A DNA stretch of 64,000 bases from Pseudonocardia kunmingensis (GTDB lineage Bacteria > Actinomycetota > Actinomycetes > Mycobacteriales > Pseudonocardiaceae), in NCBI RefSeq assembly GCF_006716445.1, contig NZ_VFPA01000009.1:83618-147617 (forward strand), in the 5' to 3' direction. Below are positions 1-8,686 of this stretch, piece by piece (the first letter of the stretch is position 1; each line of letters begins with the position of its first letter). The notes under the pieces are model-generated. The model was not told the origin of the DNA. It worked only from the letters and a program-made list of their open reading frames with translations, and did not search any database. Position numbers and translations under genes: made by a program.

Positions 1-675
1 ACCCACATTCGCGAGGAACTCGCCGGCCGGCGCGGCAGCCAAGCGCGCGACCTGCACCACGTCCTGCGCACGCTCTTCGTCGCCCTCAAACAGGAGCGGC
101 TCGTCTTCCACAACCCTATAGCCAGGATCTCGCTCAGCACCCCCGTGCGGATCCCCATCCCACTGTCCAGCGATCGGCTACGCGGCCTGCTCGACGAGCT
201 TGACGGTCCACGCGCTCGACTGCTGGTCGCGCTCGTGGCCGTCCACGGCCTGCGCCCGCTCGAGGTCACCCGGCTGCGCCTCGACGACCTCGACCTCACC
301 AGGCTGATCATCCGCGTCCCTCGTCGCGGGCACACGCATACCGTCTACCTCGACGAACTGACCGTTGACTTGATCAACGCCTGGTTGAGCGAACGCCGCC
401 GTCGTTGGCCTGACACCACCAACCCGCACCTGTTCGTCACCAGCCAGTCCGCCCACCACCCGGCCCGGCCGCCCTTGAGCTACTGCGGCCTTCGAGCCGC
501 CTTCGACCAGGTCGGCCTGGTCCCCAAGGAGCTGTGGCGCGACCGCGTCCTGCACGAGGCGCAGCACACCGCCGATCCAGTTCACCTCATCCGCCTCTTC
601 GGCATACACCCCTCCACCGCAGTGAAGTACGTGAACGCGGCCCATCCGGACAAGGCACTGTCGCAGATACGGTGA
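1..675 (+). CDS. Tyrosine recombinase/integrase, C-terminal part (cut by window edge)
   Basis: The frame is open from the first base, so the N-terminus lies outside the window. The visible part is the catalytic half of a phage-type integrase, which breaks and rejoins DNA through a tyrosine. Seen are the Arg box (VAVHGLRPLEVTRLRLDDLD), an HLIR segment matching the H-x-x-R box, and a terminal GIHPSTAVKY segment whose Tyr is the expected nucleophile. The spacing of these boxes fits the family. It reads toward an APH-like gene 10 bases downstream. It may be the integrase of this element or of a neighbouring one; a remnant is also possible because the 5' half cannot be seen. Confidence 0.8.
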   Translation, partial: THIREELAGRRGSQARDLHHVLRTLFVALKQERLVFHNPIARISLSTPVRIPIPLSSDRLRGLLDELDGPRARLLVALVAVHGLRPLEVTRLRLDDLDLTRLIIRVPRRGHTHTVYLDELTVDLINAWLSERRRRWPDTTNPHLFVTSQSAHHPARPPLSYCGLRAAFDQVGLVPKELWRDRVLHEAQHTADPVHLIRLFGIHPSTAVKYVNAAHPDKALSQIR

Positions 676-685
676 AGCCAAACTC

Positions 686-1483
686 GTGGCGCGACCAGGC
701 GGCTCTGGTCAAACTGCCCAGGTGAATGGAGCCGCGGAGTCCCGAGTCGTCATCGAAGGCAGTGTCGTCACACGACCCGCAGGCCCGTGGACGCCGACCG
801 TGCACGCGCTGCTGCGCCACCTGATGGCGGCCGGCCTATCCGGCGTGCCCGAGCCGCTCGGAATCGACAACGACGTGGAGCGATTGCGGCTGGTGCCAGG
901 GGCCGCCGGTTCGCAATGCTGGCCGCGGCAGGCCACCGAGCACGGCCTGCGCTCGGCAGCCCGCCTCCTGCGCGCCGTGCACGACGCCTCGCAGACCTTC
1001 GTCCCGCCGGACGGGGCAGTCTGGAGCGTGGCGGAGGTGGCGGGCTCCGAGGGCTCAGTCTCAAAGGGCACGATCTGCCACGGCGACCCGGGCCCATGGA
1101 ACATGACATGGCACGGGAACACGGCGACGGGGCTGTTCGACTGGGACTTCGCGCACCCCGCCCCCGCGATTGACGAGGTGGCATACGCGCTCGAGTACTT
1201 CGCGCCTTTCCGCAGCGACACCGAGGCGATCCGCTGGCTCGGCTTCCGCAACCCGCCCGATCGTCGTCGCCGGATCGCCGCCTTTGTCGAGGCCTACGGA
1301 CTGGACTGCGTCACAGGACTGGTCGACGCCGTCATCGCTCGACAGCTGCAAACGATCGAGCAGACGCGGAGCCTGGCCGAACGGGGAGTGCAGCCACAGC
1401 GCGACTGGGTAGCAAGCGGCCACCTCGACGAGCTCCGTGCCCGCGTTCGCTGGTCAGAGGCCAACCGAGCGCTCGTCGAGTGA
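686..1483 (+). CDS. Aminoglycoside/choline kinase-like phosphotransferase (APH family)
   Basis: A 265-residue small-molecule kinase of the APH superfamily. The Brenner catalytic loop is clear: CHGDPGPWN with His132, Asp134 and Asn139, followed by the metal-binding FDWDFAHP (Asp152, Asp154) and a helix beginning IDEVAYAL. The N-terminal nucleotide-binding lobe is short and lacks an obvious Lys-Glu pair, so this may be a divergent member acting on an unknown alcohol substrate and not an antibiotic kinase. GTG at 686 gives the longest form; GTG at 722 is an equally plausible start. Family assignment is firm, substrate unknown. Confidence 0.8.
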   Translation: MARPGGSGQTAQVNGAAESRVVIEGSVVTRPAGPWTPTVHALLRHLMAAGLSGVPEPLGIDNDVERLRLVPGAAGSQCWPRQATEHGLRSAARLLRAVHDASQTFVPPDGAVWSVAEVAGSEGSVSKGTICHGDPGPWNMTWHGNTATGLFDWDFAHPAPAIDEVAYALEYFAPFRSDTEAIRWLGFRNPPDRRRRIAAFVEAYGLDCVTGLVDAVIARQLQTIEQTRSLAERGVQPQRDWVASGHLDELRARVRWSEANRALVE

Positions 1484-1810
1484 ACTTACGTCGGTGGTGA
1501 GGGCCAAAGAGGCCGAGTTGCGGCACTCGCCCCACAAACCTGCCGGCCCCGGGCTCTCGCGCTGGAAGGAGCTGGCCGCTGCGCGCGGCTATGGCACGGT
1601 GCTTCTGGAGCCCGGGACAGCGCAGCCGGAGCCATCCCCCACCATTCGGCGGCCGCTTATGACCTCATCTGCAGAAAACAGCGCGCCGAACCGCGCGAGC
1701 GGTTCCACGGCGGCATCCTGGCCCGGCGGATGCGCAGCGCCCCGATCTTCACGCTTACCCGCCACTATGGCTGCTCCGGGGACAAGTTCCCACCTCCAGG
1801 GAGTGGCAGA

Positions 1811-2450
1811 TTCTGCGAACCCGTTCACTTTGGTGTTCGACGCGCTCGCTGCCGGCGGCACCGACCTGCGCGGCTACCCGCTGCGGGTGCGGCGGGCCGT
1901 GCTCGAGAAGCTGCTCGACGGGGTAGGGCCGCCGTTGGCCGTGATGCCGATGACCACCGACGGTGTTGCGGCGCGGGCCTGGTTGACCGGGCACCTTGAG
2001 GCGGGGATCGAGGGCGTCGTGGCGAAGCGTGTCAACCAGGCATACCTGCCCACGCACGCGTGGCGAAAGGTCAAGACACGCGCGAGCGCGGAGGCGATCG
2101 TGGGCGGGGTGCTCGGCCCGGTCTCCGCGCCCGTGGCGCTCGTGCTCGGCCGCCACGACGAGCGTGGCCGGCTGCGTGTGGTCGGGCGCACAGGCACGTT
2201 GTCGCGGGCGGTGCGTGCCGAGCTCGGCGCGATGCTGCGTCCAGTCGGAGCCCGGCACCCGTGGCCGCCGGTGCTGGCGCCGGCTCGGTTCGGGCCCGCC
2301 GCCCCGGTCGAGTACTCGCGCGTCGAGCCGGTTGTCGTGGTTGAGCTCATGGTCGACGCCGCGTTGGACGAGGTGCGTGGACGGACGGTGTGGAGACACC
2401 CGGCGCGGCTGCTGCGGCTGCGCGCAGATCTGCGCGCAGCTGACCTGTGA
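1811..2450 (+). pseudogene. ATP-dependent DNA ligase, 5'-truncated remnant
   Basis: The frame carries the back half of an ATP-dependent ligase of the LigC/LigD type. Motif III is LVFDALA, motif IV is IEGVVAKR, motif V is WRKVKTR, and an OB-fold region follows with VVGRTGTLSRAVRAELGAML. The adenylation motif KxDG with the nucleotide-accepting lysine is missing, so the product cannot be a working ligase. The frame can be extended to 1437, but the 1484-1810 stretch is low-complexity sequence with no ligase similarity and no other recognisable gene. Most likely a deletion fused foreign sequence to a ligase 3' end. The homologous end point is estimated by eye. Confidence 0.7.
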
Positions 2451-2672
2451 CAGGCTGCAGCGCTTCGATCAGCCAGATCGATCATTCGTGGCCGGGCAGC
2501 GCCGTCCACGCCGACGCCAGTGAACGGGTCCACGCGGTTCTATGCACTGCGCGATGTCACGGGTGCGGGCGTCGCGGCCGGTGAAGCGCTGTGCTTCATC
2601 GCGACGTCGATTTCCCCGGCGCCCACACCAGGTTGGACGCGGCGCATCGAGCTGGTGCTGTGCCGATCCGAC

Positions 2673-3359
2673 CTACTTGTAGATCGTGCGGTCGCGGCTG
2701 TTGACGAACTCGGTGTGGCCGAGCGGCGTGTACCAGAGGTTCCGGCGGGTCTGGCGCTTCCGGCGCGCCCGGTGTGGCTGGGCGGGGTCGAACCAGCAGA
2801 ACGTCTCGACCTTGGCGGATCCGAGGGCGGCCGCCTCGTCGAGCGCCGGGTCGAGGTCGCTGTCGTGGGAGGCGAGGATGACGAGGTCGACGTCGGGCTG
2901 GCGGGCTTCTCGCACGAGCGCCAGGGCGCAGAGAACGTCGACGCCCTTTTCGCTTCGCCCTGTGACGATCCACTTCCCGTCCGGGCCGCTCGCCTTTCGC
3001 CCGTTGGCGTCGCGCTCGTACTCGTACTTCAGGGGCCGCATGTTGACTTCGACGCGTGGGTCGCGTTCCCACTGCGCCTTCTGGGCCTGGTTGCGGGCGT
3101 ACGCGCGGGCGTCGTGGTTCGGGGATGGCTCGCCGCGGTACACGAGGACGCGGCTCAGGACAGCGTGAGCCATGCCCTGCTGCTGGCGCTCGTTGCGGAC
3201 CCGGAGCAGCTGGTTGGCGAGGTGAAGCGGGTCGACCAGGGTCTCGTGTCGTGCGAGCGGGCCGTTCGATTCGAACAGGTCATGGCCGGTGAGGTGCACG
3301 TTCTGGTAGTCGATGACGACGACCGTGCGCAGATCGGCGATGTCCCTGAGCCCTTCCAC
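2673..3359 (-). CDS. NYN-domain (PIN-like) putative RNase
   Basis: A 228-residue protein of the NYN/LabA (DUF88) group, metal-dependent RNases with a PIN-like fold. Strand one is TVVVIDYQNVH with the hallmark Asp and Asn; the central acidic helix is EKGVDVLCALALV; the last acidic motif is ILASHDSDLDPALDEA. This spacing is the normal NYN order. The start is GTG with no good ribosome site, and a terminator-like hairpin ends a few bases upstream of it, so expression may be conditional. No partner gene is adjacent on the same strand. An RNA-processing or defence role is possible but inferred only from the fold. Confidence 0.8.
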   Translation of the reverse strand: MEGLRDIADLRTVVVIDYQNVHLTGHDLFESNGPLARHETLVDPLHLANQLLRVRNERQQQGMAHAVLSRVLVYRGEPSPNHDARAYARNQAQKAQWERDPRVEVNMRPLKYEYERDANGRKASGPDGKWIVTGRSEKGVDVLCALALVREARQPDVDLVILASHDSDLDPALDEAAALGSAKVETFCWFDPAQPHRARRKRQTRRNLWYTPLGHTEFVNSRDRTIYK

Positions 3360-3360
3360 G

Positions 3361-3393
3361 AAAAAGCCCCACCAGTCCCGGAGGACGGTGGGG
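3361..3393 (-). terminator. Intrinsic terminator-like hairpin just upstream of the NYN gene
   Basis: Read on the minus strand, CCCCACC plus GTCC pairs with GGAC plus GGTGGGG, with one bulged base and a four-base loop, and is followed by C then TTTTT. The T-run touches the GTG start of the NYN gene. It either ends a transcript arriving from upstream or acts as an attenuator of the NYN gene. Confidence 0.55.
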
Positions 3394-3394
3394 A

Positions 3395-4053
3395 ACTAGG
3401 TCTCGAACTATACAGCCAAGCTGGAGCCTGCGCGACTTCCCCGGGTGCCGCGGGGTGTCGCGTCGTCGGGTCGGTGATCTGGAGCGTGCGCGAACGGGCT
3501 GGCGGCGTGCCGGCCGAGCAGAAGCAAGCTGGGCAGCGGCACGGCCGCCCCGGGGGTCCGGGAAGTGGGGCTTATGGACACGCTGTGGCGATCGACGCTG
3601 CTGTGGCACGGGACCGGGAAGCACCCCGACCGGTGCCTGGTGTGGCGGGGCGCGCAGCCTGCCCCGCGGCAGCTGGAATGGTGGGCGCTCGTCGGCACGT
3701 CGACCGGAACGTGCTGGGCGAGCCTGCTGCGCGGGCGGGATGCGTCTCGCCGTGTCGGTCGTCGGCGCCGACGAGAGTGTTACGGGCGTTGACGAAGGCC
3801 GTCGCCGCGGCGGAGGACTGCGACACGTAGCCCCGGCTCGCACCGGGACTGAGCCCGGCCGGTCGAGTGGGAGGGGCGTCACGCGCCGCTCGGAGTCGTG
3901 CCGTCGAGCGGCCTCGATCCAGCGCTCAACGTCGGTGAGCCGCACTCCCCATGTCGCCGCGGCGGCACCGGGCGAGCGTGGCGCGCCATCGGGCAAGCCA
4001 TCAGCGCAGTCGCTACCGCGAGATCGGACCGATCGCGCCACGGCAGCTGACGC
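3395..4053. other. About 660 bases without a confident gene
   Basis: Several frames are open because of the high GC content, but none keeps a protein-like composition. On the minus strand a short protein-like string, TWGVRLTDVERWIEAARRHD, lies near 3890-3960, and in another frame FVNARNTLVGADD lies near 3765-3805. These could be two halves of a decayed small gene separated by a frameshift. I cannot name a family. Confidence 0.3.
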
Positions 4054-4248
4054 TCAGCTCTCCGCCGCGGCATCGGCCTGAGCTTCGTCAACCCAGCGCG
4101 TGAGGTCGCCGGCCAGCACGCCCCACACCACGGCGGCACCGATGATGGACATGCCCCCGAGCACGTCGTTCACGGCGTGCTTGCGCTCCTCTGCGCTGAG
4201 GCTGCCCCGCGGCCGATTCGCCCGGTCGGGGATCCAGCCGAGACTCAC
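4054..4248 (-). CDS. Small single-pass membrane protein
   Basis: A 64-residue protein beginning GTG AGT CTC; the GTG overlaps the stop of the preceding gene as GTGA, indicating translational coupling. A hydrophobic segment (GGMSIIGAAVVWGVLAGDL, about residues 31-49) is preceded by a charged stretch SAEERKHAV and followed by an acidic tail rich in Ala, Asp and Glu. A longer in-frame form exists but would run through the upstream gene. It is the last gene of a three-gene unit with a Cys-containing protein and an XRE regulator. Function unknown. Confidence 0.6.
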   Translation of the reverse strand: MSLGWIPDRANRPRGSLSAEERKHAVNDVLGGMSIIGAAVVWGVLAGDLTRWVDEAQADAAAES

Positions 4249-4481
4249 CGCTGGCTCCCCGACATCAGCAGGCTCGCCTCCTCGGCGAGCTCGCGCAGCC
4301 GACACGGAAATGCCACGCGGCCGGCCTGCGGGCCGCTCGGGCACACCCTGCAGTGTCCCGAGCCATCGTCGATGTGCTGGGCGAGCAGCGCCGAGATCAC
4401 GCGGCGTCCCGCAGCTATGAACTCACGAACCAGATCTCCGGGAGGCTCCTCTGCGCTCACAGAACGTGACGCTAAGACCAC
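4245..4481 (-). CDS. Small Cys-containing protein downstream of XRE regulator
   Basis: A 78-residue protein with the core AQHIDDGSGHCRVCPSGPQAG and then FPCRLRELAEEA. The H-x-DD-x-SGHC-x-x-C block plus a later Cys looks like a small metal-binding unit of the type that follows XRE/TPR regulators in actinomycetes. A related block occurs near 19.5 kb in this window. It sits 37 bases after the regulator gene and overlaps the next start by four bases, so it is almost certainly co-transcribed. The biochemical role is unknown. Confidence 0.65.
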   Translation of the reverse strand: MVLASRSVSAEEPPGDLVREFIAAGRRVISALLAQHIDDGSGHCRVCPSGPQAGRVAFPCRLRELAEEASLLMSGSQR

Positions 4482-4518
4482 TTAACCGCATCGGTATTCC
4501 TGCCAGGAATACGGCCGC

Positions 4519-5751
4519 TCAACCCGAGCGACCGATGCCCAGCCAGTACGCGAACCCGCGCAGATCTCTCCGGATCTCCTCCCCGCGGGCCCGCTCGTAC
4601 ATGTTGGTCACGGTCTCCCGAAGCCACGGGTTCGCGTGAGCTAGCTGAGGGGCGACCCGCCGGGCAGCACGGAACTCGACGAGGGCCTCCTCGTCGCGGC
4701 GCTCCATCGCCAGCCCTCGACCGACGTCGATGTGCCAGTCCGCACGCCGGGACCGCGAAGGGGCCAGGGTGGCGGGGTCGATGCGGGCGGCGATCTCGGC
4801 GGCTCGGCCGCCGTCCCCAGCTTCGACCGCGAGCGTGGTCCGCCACATCGCGACGTTGCCGGCGCCGAACGCCTGCCGCCCGAAGTTGACCGATCCGACG
4901 CCTGGGCGCTTGGCCGTCTCCTCGGCCTCGCGGAGATGTGCGTCGGCCTGTGCGTAGTCCGAGGCCGCCACCGTGGAGGCCAGCGCCGCCGCCAGGTGCA
5001 GCATCCCGTACATCTCGGCGACGGCTGGCTGGTCCAACCCGGGAGTCAGCTGGTCAGCGGCTTTGGTGGCGATCACGTAGGAGCGGCTGCGGGCGGACGA
5101 GCTGATCGCATTGGCCCGCCCCCACGCAGCGAGCCCTTCCCATTCGAGGCCGTCGAGATTGGCGGTGACGTCGCGCAGGTGCCGAGCGGCGACTTGGGCG
5201 AGGTCAGGGGCGCCGAGGTTCTTCGCCGCTGCTCGTGCGGCCGTGTAGCACTCGGTGAGACCGATCAGCGCCTCTTGCCGGTGCGGGCCGGCGGCGGAGG
5301 CATGCAGGTTCCGCACGAGACTCGGGAGCAGCGCGGTCAGCTGACGGTAGTCCGCGATGAGGCGCATCGCGTCCAAGGCCGCCAGGTCCTGCTGGATCTC
5401 GGGCCACGGCGCGACCGGGCCGTCGAGCTCCTCCCCGAACTCGACGTCGGCCAGCGCGAGACGCAACGGGGCGAGGGCGGCGTTCTCGTCGCTCGCGCCT
5501 GCCACCAAGAACGTGCCCGCCCCGGTGAGGTCGCCGGGCGACACTTCGAGGGCGCGGGCGAACGCCTCAACGGTGGCACGTTTGTCTACCGGGACCAACC
5601 CGCGCTCGATCTTCGACAGGTAGCCCTGGGAGTACCCGGCCAGACCTGCCAGGACCTGCTGGTCCATCTTGCGCCACACCCGGGCTGCCCGGATCCGGCG
5701 GCCGATGGTGGGGTCGAAGCTCGCGCTATCGTCGTCCATGCCGAGACCCAC
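4519..5751 (-). CDS. XRE-family regulator with TPR-like C-terminal domain
   Basis: A 410-residue regulator. Residues 13-70 form a helix-turn-helix of XRE type (IGRRIRAARVWRKMDQQVLAGLAGYSQGYLSKIERG). The rest is alpha-helical and Ala-rich with repeated WxR/A-type helices, as in actinobacterial regulators whose TPR-like domain receives a signal. The start can be GTG 5751 or ATG 5739 (MDDDSAS); the second gives a more typical N-terminus. It leads an operon with two small proteins and probably controls them and itself. Conjugative elements often use such regulators, but the target is not visible. Confidence 0.85.
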   Translation of the reverse strand: MGLGMDDDSASFDPTIGRRIRAARVWRKMDQQVLAGLAGYSQGYLSKIERGLVPVDKRATVEAFARALEVSPGDLTGAGTFLVAGASDENAALAPLRLALADVEFGEELDGPVAPWPEIQQDLAALDAMRLIADYRQLTALLPSLVRNLHASAAGPHRQEALIGLTECYTAARAAAKNLGAPDLAQVAARHLRDVTANLDGLEWEGLAAWGRANAISSSARSRSYVIATKAADQLTPGLDQPAVAEMYGMLHLAAALASTVAASDYAQADAHLREAEETAKRPGVGSVNFGRQAFGAGNVAMWRTTLAVEAGDGGRAAEIAARIDPATLAPSRSRRADWHIDVGRGLAMERRDEEALVEFRAARRVAPQLAHANPWLRETVTNMYERARGEEIRRDLRGFAYWLGIGRSG

Positions 5752-5846
5752 TCTCGGTCGCTCGCGCTCCCCGGGGCCCGCCTGCTCCGGGGGCGCATCA
5801 AGTTGACGTCGCCACCGTACCCGGCGACGTCGCCTCCGACCGGCGC

Positions 5847-6056
5847 CTACCGGCCGCGCACGGCCCGCAGGATCTCCTGGAGCGTTGCGTCCGTCGACTC
5901 GCGGAACGACCGGAACTCAATTGTCAGCGCCTCGACCTTCTGGTCGACCGCCTCAACCTTCTCGTCGACTCCTTGTACGAGCTCGTACAGCGACTCGATG
6001 TCGTTGCCGTGCTGGCTCACGCGGCGCGGGAGGTCGGCGGATTGAGGCTGCGGCAC
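5847..6056 (-). CDS. Small coiled-coil protein
   Basis: About 69 residues from a GTG start (PQPQSADLPRRVSQHGNDIESLYELV). The remainder shows heptad spacing: VDEKVEAVDQKVEALTIEF followed by FRESTDATLQEILRAV. That predicts one continuous parallel coiled coil and no enzyme domain. A longer reading to 6104 exists but its N-terminus looks random. The gene lies between the XRE unit and the conjugation operon, on the same strand. Similar short coiled-coil proteins are frequent on actinomycete plasmids; function unknown. Confidence 0.6.
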   Translation of the reverse strand: MPQPQSADLPRRVSQHGNDIESLYELVQGVDEKVEAVDQKVEALTIEFRSFRESTDATLQEILRAVRGR

Positions 6057-6131
6057 CGGGCGAGCGTAGCGGTGTGGGATGCCTCCCGGACCCGCCAGGC
6101 ACACCTGCCTTGGCTCAGGGGTTCGTGCCGG

Positions 6132-6674
6132 CTATCCGTCGCTGGTGGGCGTGGGGAAGCCGAAGTGGAGTGCGCCGAGCAGCTCGAGGTCGTGTTGGTC
6201 GCGGGTCGGGTCGGTTGGGGCGTCGAGTCGGCGGATGCCGTCGTCGACGTCGCGGTGCCATGCCTCGACGTGTTCGCCTTGCCGGCACTCGGCGCCGAGG
6301 GTGGTGACGCGGGCGCGGAATCCGGGCAGGTGGCGCAGGTAGTAGTCCGCGGCGACGAGCGGGGTGGCTTGAGGGTCGCGGTGTGCGGCGTACCAGAGCC
6401 AGAGCTGGACGGCGAGCTCGGTGGCCAGGCCGGGGTGGCGGCGCCAGCAGGGCGGGATGAGCTCGTCCTCGGTGATCGCGTAGAGGTGGTTGAACGTCGC
6501 CGAGTAGGCGTCGATGAGGCGTGCGAGGGCGGCGCGTTCGGTGCTGGTGAGCACCGACCAGGTCCATGGCAGCCGCCGCTGGGGGTTGCGGTTGTCGCTG
6601 TAGAGGGCAAGGAGGAGTTCCAGGTCTGGGTCGTCGAACGCGGGGGGCGGGGGAGTCGCGGGAGGCATGGTCAT
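6132..6674 (-). CDS. Conserved hypothetical protein at the end of the conjugation operon
   Basis: A 180-residue protein starting MTMPPATPPPPAFDD; its ATG overlaps the stop of the coupling-protein gene as ATGA. It is soluble, rich in Trp, Tyr and His in the central part (DELIPPCWRRHPGLATELAVQLWLWYAAH), with no signal peptide, membrane helix or recognised motif. The tight coupling to the VirD4-like gene suggests it works with the coupling protein, for example as a substrate adaptor, but that is inferred from position only. The same frame stays open upstream inside the coupling-protein gene; that part is a shadow. Confidence 0.7.
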   Translation of the reverse strand: MTMPPATPPPPAFDDPDLELLLALYSDNRNPQRRLPWTWSVLTSTERAALARLIDAYSATFNHLYAITEDELIPPCWRRHPGLATELAVQLWLWYAAHRDPQATPLVAADYYLRHLPGFRARVTTLGAECRQGEHVEAWHRDVDDGIRRLDAPTDPTRDQHDLELLGALHFGFPTPTSDG

Positions 6675-8686
6675 TGGATCGGCTTCCGGTCGAGGGTGAA
6701 GTCCGCGCCGGCGGCTGCCGCGGTGGCGTGGCTGCGGTGGATGACCGCTTCCCCTTCGCGGGCGGCGGCGACGCGGGCGGCGACGGTGGCGGCTTCGCGC
6801 AGCACGGTCCGCCGTATCCGGCGGCGGTCGTGAATGGAGGGCACCCAGGCGAGGAACGGGGCCAGGCCACGCACGAGGACGGTGGCCTCGCCGTCGGCGA
6901 GTTGTTGCTGGTCGCCGACGGTGAGGGTGTCCTGGAGCTGGATGTGCTCGCCGTGCGGTTCGTGGCCGCCGCGGGATGCGGTGACCACGGGGGTGACGCC
7001 GGCGCGTTCGGACAGCTCGCGGGCGCTGTCGATGTCGATTCCACCGACGATGGACACACCGGCGGCGTCGCGCAGGGTCGCCGCGTCGGCGCCGTAGAGC
7101 GCCTGTTCCTGGCTGGAGCCGACCACGGTGTAGACGTAGCCGATGCCGGCTTTGCGTAGGGCTGAGGCGACGTAGGGCAGGTTGGGCACGACGATCGCGA
7201 AGCGCAGCTCGTCGAGCACGCCCACGAACGGGACCTCGAGGCGGCGGCGAGGGCTGCGCAGGGCGAGGGTTTCCGCGGCGACGAACATTTCCGCGGCGAA
7301 CAGCGACAGCAGCGGGCGGGCACGATCGATGCGGTTGGGGTCGGCGAGCAGGTAGACGGTGCCGCCCGCCATCAGGAACCCGACCATGTCGAAGCCGGGG
7401 AGCCGGCAGCCGGTGTCGGGGTCGAAGCGGCGCCCGCACAGCTGTCGGCCATCGGCTGTGCCGATGCTGCGCATGGCCAGCGCGAGGTAGCGCTCGACAC
7501 CGCTGGTGGTGGCGGCGGCGCGGGGATCGAGGTGGGTGCGCAGCCCGTCCTGCGCGGACGGGTCCGCTCGAGGGTGGTCTTTGAGGATCCGTGTGGGCAC
7601 GGGGTCGGTGGGCTTCTGCTTCCAGCCCAGCAGGTCTTCGATCTCCTTGTCGCCGAGGGCCGCAGCGTGCAACCAGGCGGACAGGACTTCCGCGGCGGAG
7701 TCGCGGAAGAACTGGTCGCGGTCGTTGCCTCGGTCGCCCTGGGATTCGCTCTCGACACCGGCGACGAGCGCGACGGCGCGCCGGTAGGCGACGTTGAAGT
7801 CCTCGCATCCCTCGATCGGGTTCCACCGGATCCGCCGGTAGCCGGCGGCGTAGCGGTACTCGGGCGCGGACATGTCCACGACGGCGACCGGGTACTCGCG
7901 CACCGGTAGCCAGGGGCGGGCGAGCCGGGTCAGCCACGGCCAGCGCAGCGTCCTCGGCCGGCAGGTGCGCGCGAGGACGGTCCGTTCGAAGATCTTCGGC
8001 TCGGTTGAGCTGATCATCGCCGGGCCGGGGAGTCCGCGGATGATCGGCACGAGCAGGCGGTCGGTCTTGCCCCACCCGACGCGGGCAAGGATGCGGATCC
8101 GCTGCTCGAAGTCCGCCCACATCGCCACGCGCAGGCGCCGCCCACCGGTCAGGGGGTGGCCGATGAAGTAGCCGAACTCGCGGGTTGCCGCCAGGGTCCG
8201 CTGATACCAGGGCAGGTCAGGGCGGGTGTAGCGGCCGGCGCGTCGGACCGTGCGGGAGCCCAGGGCCTTGCGGATCGCCGCGGGCTGGGCGAGCCCGCGG
8301 TGGCGTGCCTGTTGGTGCAGCCCGCGCAGCATGGGGCGTACCGCCAGCCACAGCCAGGCCAGCCACAGCGGCACCGCTGCGCCCGCCGCGGCGAGCGGCG
8401 GCACCGGCCAGGTGATCGCCACTGGCAGCTGGGGCCGGCTCGGGGCAGCCTGCTGGCCGGATCGGGGCAGGCCGAGGAGGCCGCCGTCGCCGCCGCTGGC
8501 CACCGGTCGCAGGTGGATGTGGGGGAGGGTGAACCCGCGCCCGGACAGCCACGTCAGGATGCCGGCGGCGACCCAGACCGCGGCGGCGGCGCCGAGCATC
8601 GCGGTGGCGGCCGCGGTGAGGCGACGTCGGCGTTCCCATCGGGTGTAGAGCCGGGTTCGGCCCAGTCCTGCGCTACCAGCGATCAT
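6671..8686 (-). CDS. VirD4/TraG-type coupling protein (T4CP)
   Basis: A 671-residue membrane ATPase that would bring the relaxase-DNA complex to the secretion channel. Two hydrophobic segments (about 28-47 and 95-118) precede the nucleotide-binding domain. Walker A is ARVGWGKTD (201-209), a variant of GxxGxGKT. Walker B is FVGVLDEL near residue 490. The downstream part has the all-alpha-containing TraG/TraD layout, including VYTVVGSSQEQALYG, where an Arg/Gln finger is expected. It overlaps both neighbours by four bases (ATGA). It fits well as the T4CP of this system. Confidence 0.88.
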   Translation of the reverse strand: MIAGSAGLGRTRLYTRWERRRRLTAAATAMLGAAAAVWVAAGILTWLSGRGFTLPHIHLRPVASGGDGGLLGLPRSGQQAAPSRPQLPVAITWPVPPLAAAGAAVPLWLAWLWLAVRPMLRGLHQQARHRGLAQPAAIRKALGSRTVRRAGRYTRPDLPWYQRTLAATREFGYFIGHPLTGGRRLRVAMWADFEQRIRILARVGWGKTDRLLVPIIRGLPGPAMISSTEPKIFERTVLARTCRPRTLRWPWLTRLARPWLPVREYPVAVVDMSAPEYRYAAGYRRIRWNPIEGCEDFNVAYRRAVALVAGVESESQGDRGNDRDQFFRDSAAEVLSAWLHAAALGDKEIEDLLGWKQKPTDPVPTRILKDHPRADPSAQDGLRTHLDPRAAATTSGVERYLALAMRSIGTADGRQLCGRRFDPDTGCRLPGFDMVGFLMAGGTVYLLADPNRIDRARPLLSLFAAEMFVAAETLALRSPRRRLEVPFVGVLDELRFAIVVPNLPYVASALRKAGIGYVYTVVGSSQEQALYGADAATLRDAAGVSIVGGIDIDSARELSERAGVTPVVTASRGGHEPHGEHIQLQDTLTVGDQQQLADGEATVLVRGLAPFLAWVPSIHDRRRIRRTVLREAATVAARVAAAREGEAVIHRSHATAAAAGADFTLDRKPIQ

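Noticed and set aside
2520..3830. Plus-strand frame of 436 codons across the NYN gene
   Set aside because: It covers the opposite strand of a clear NYN gene and crosses the terminator; no protein-like motif.
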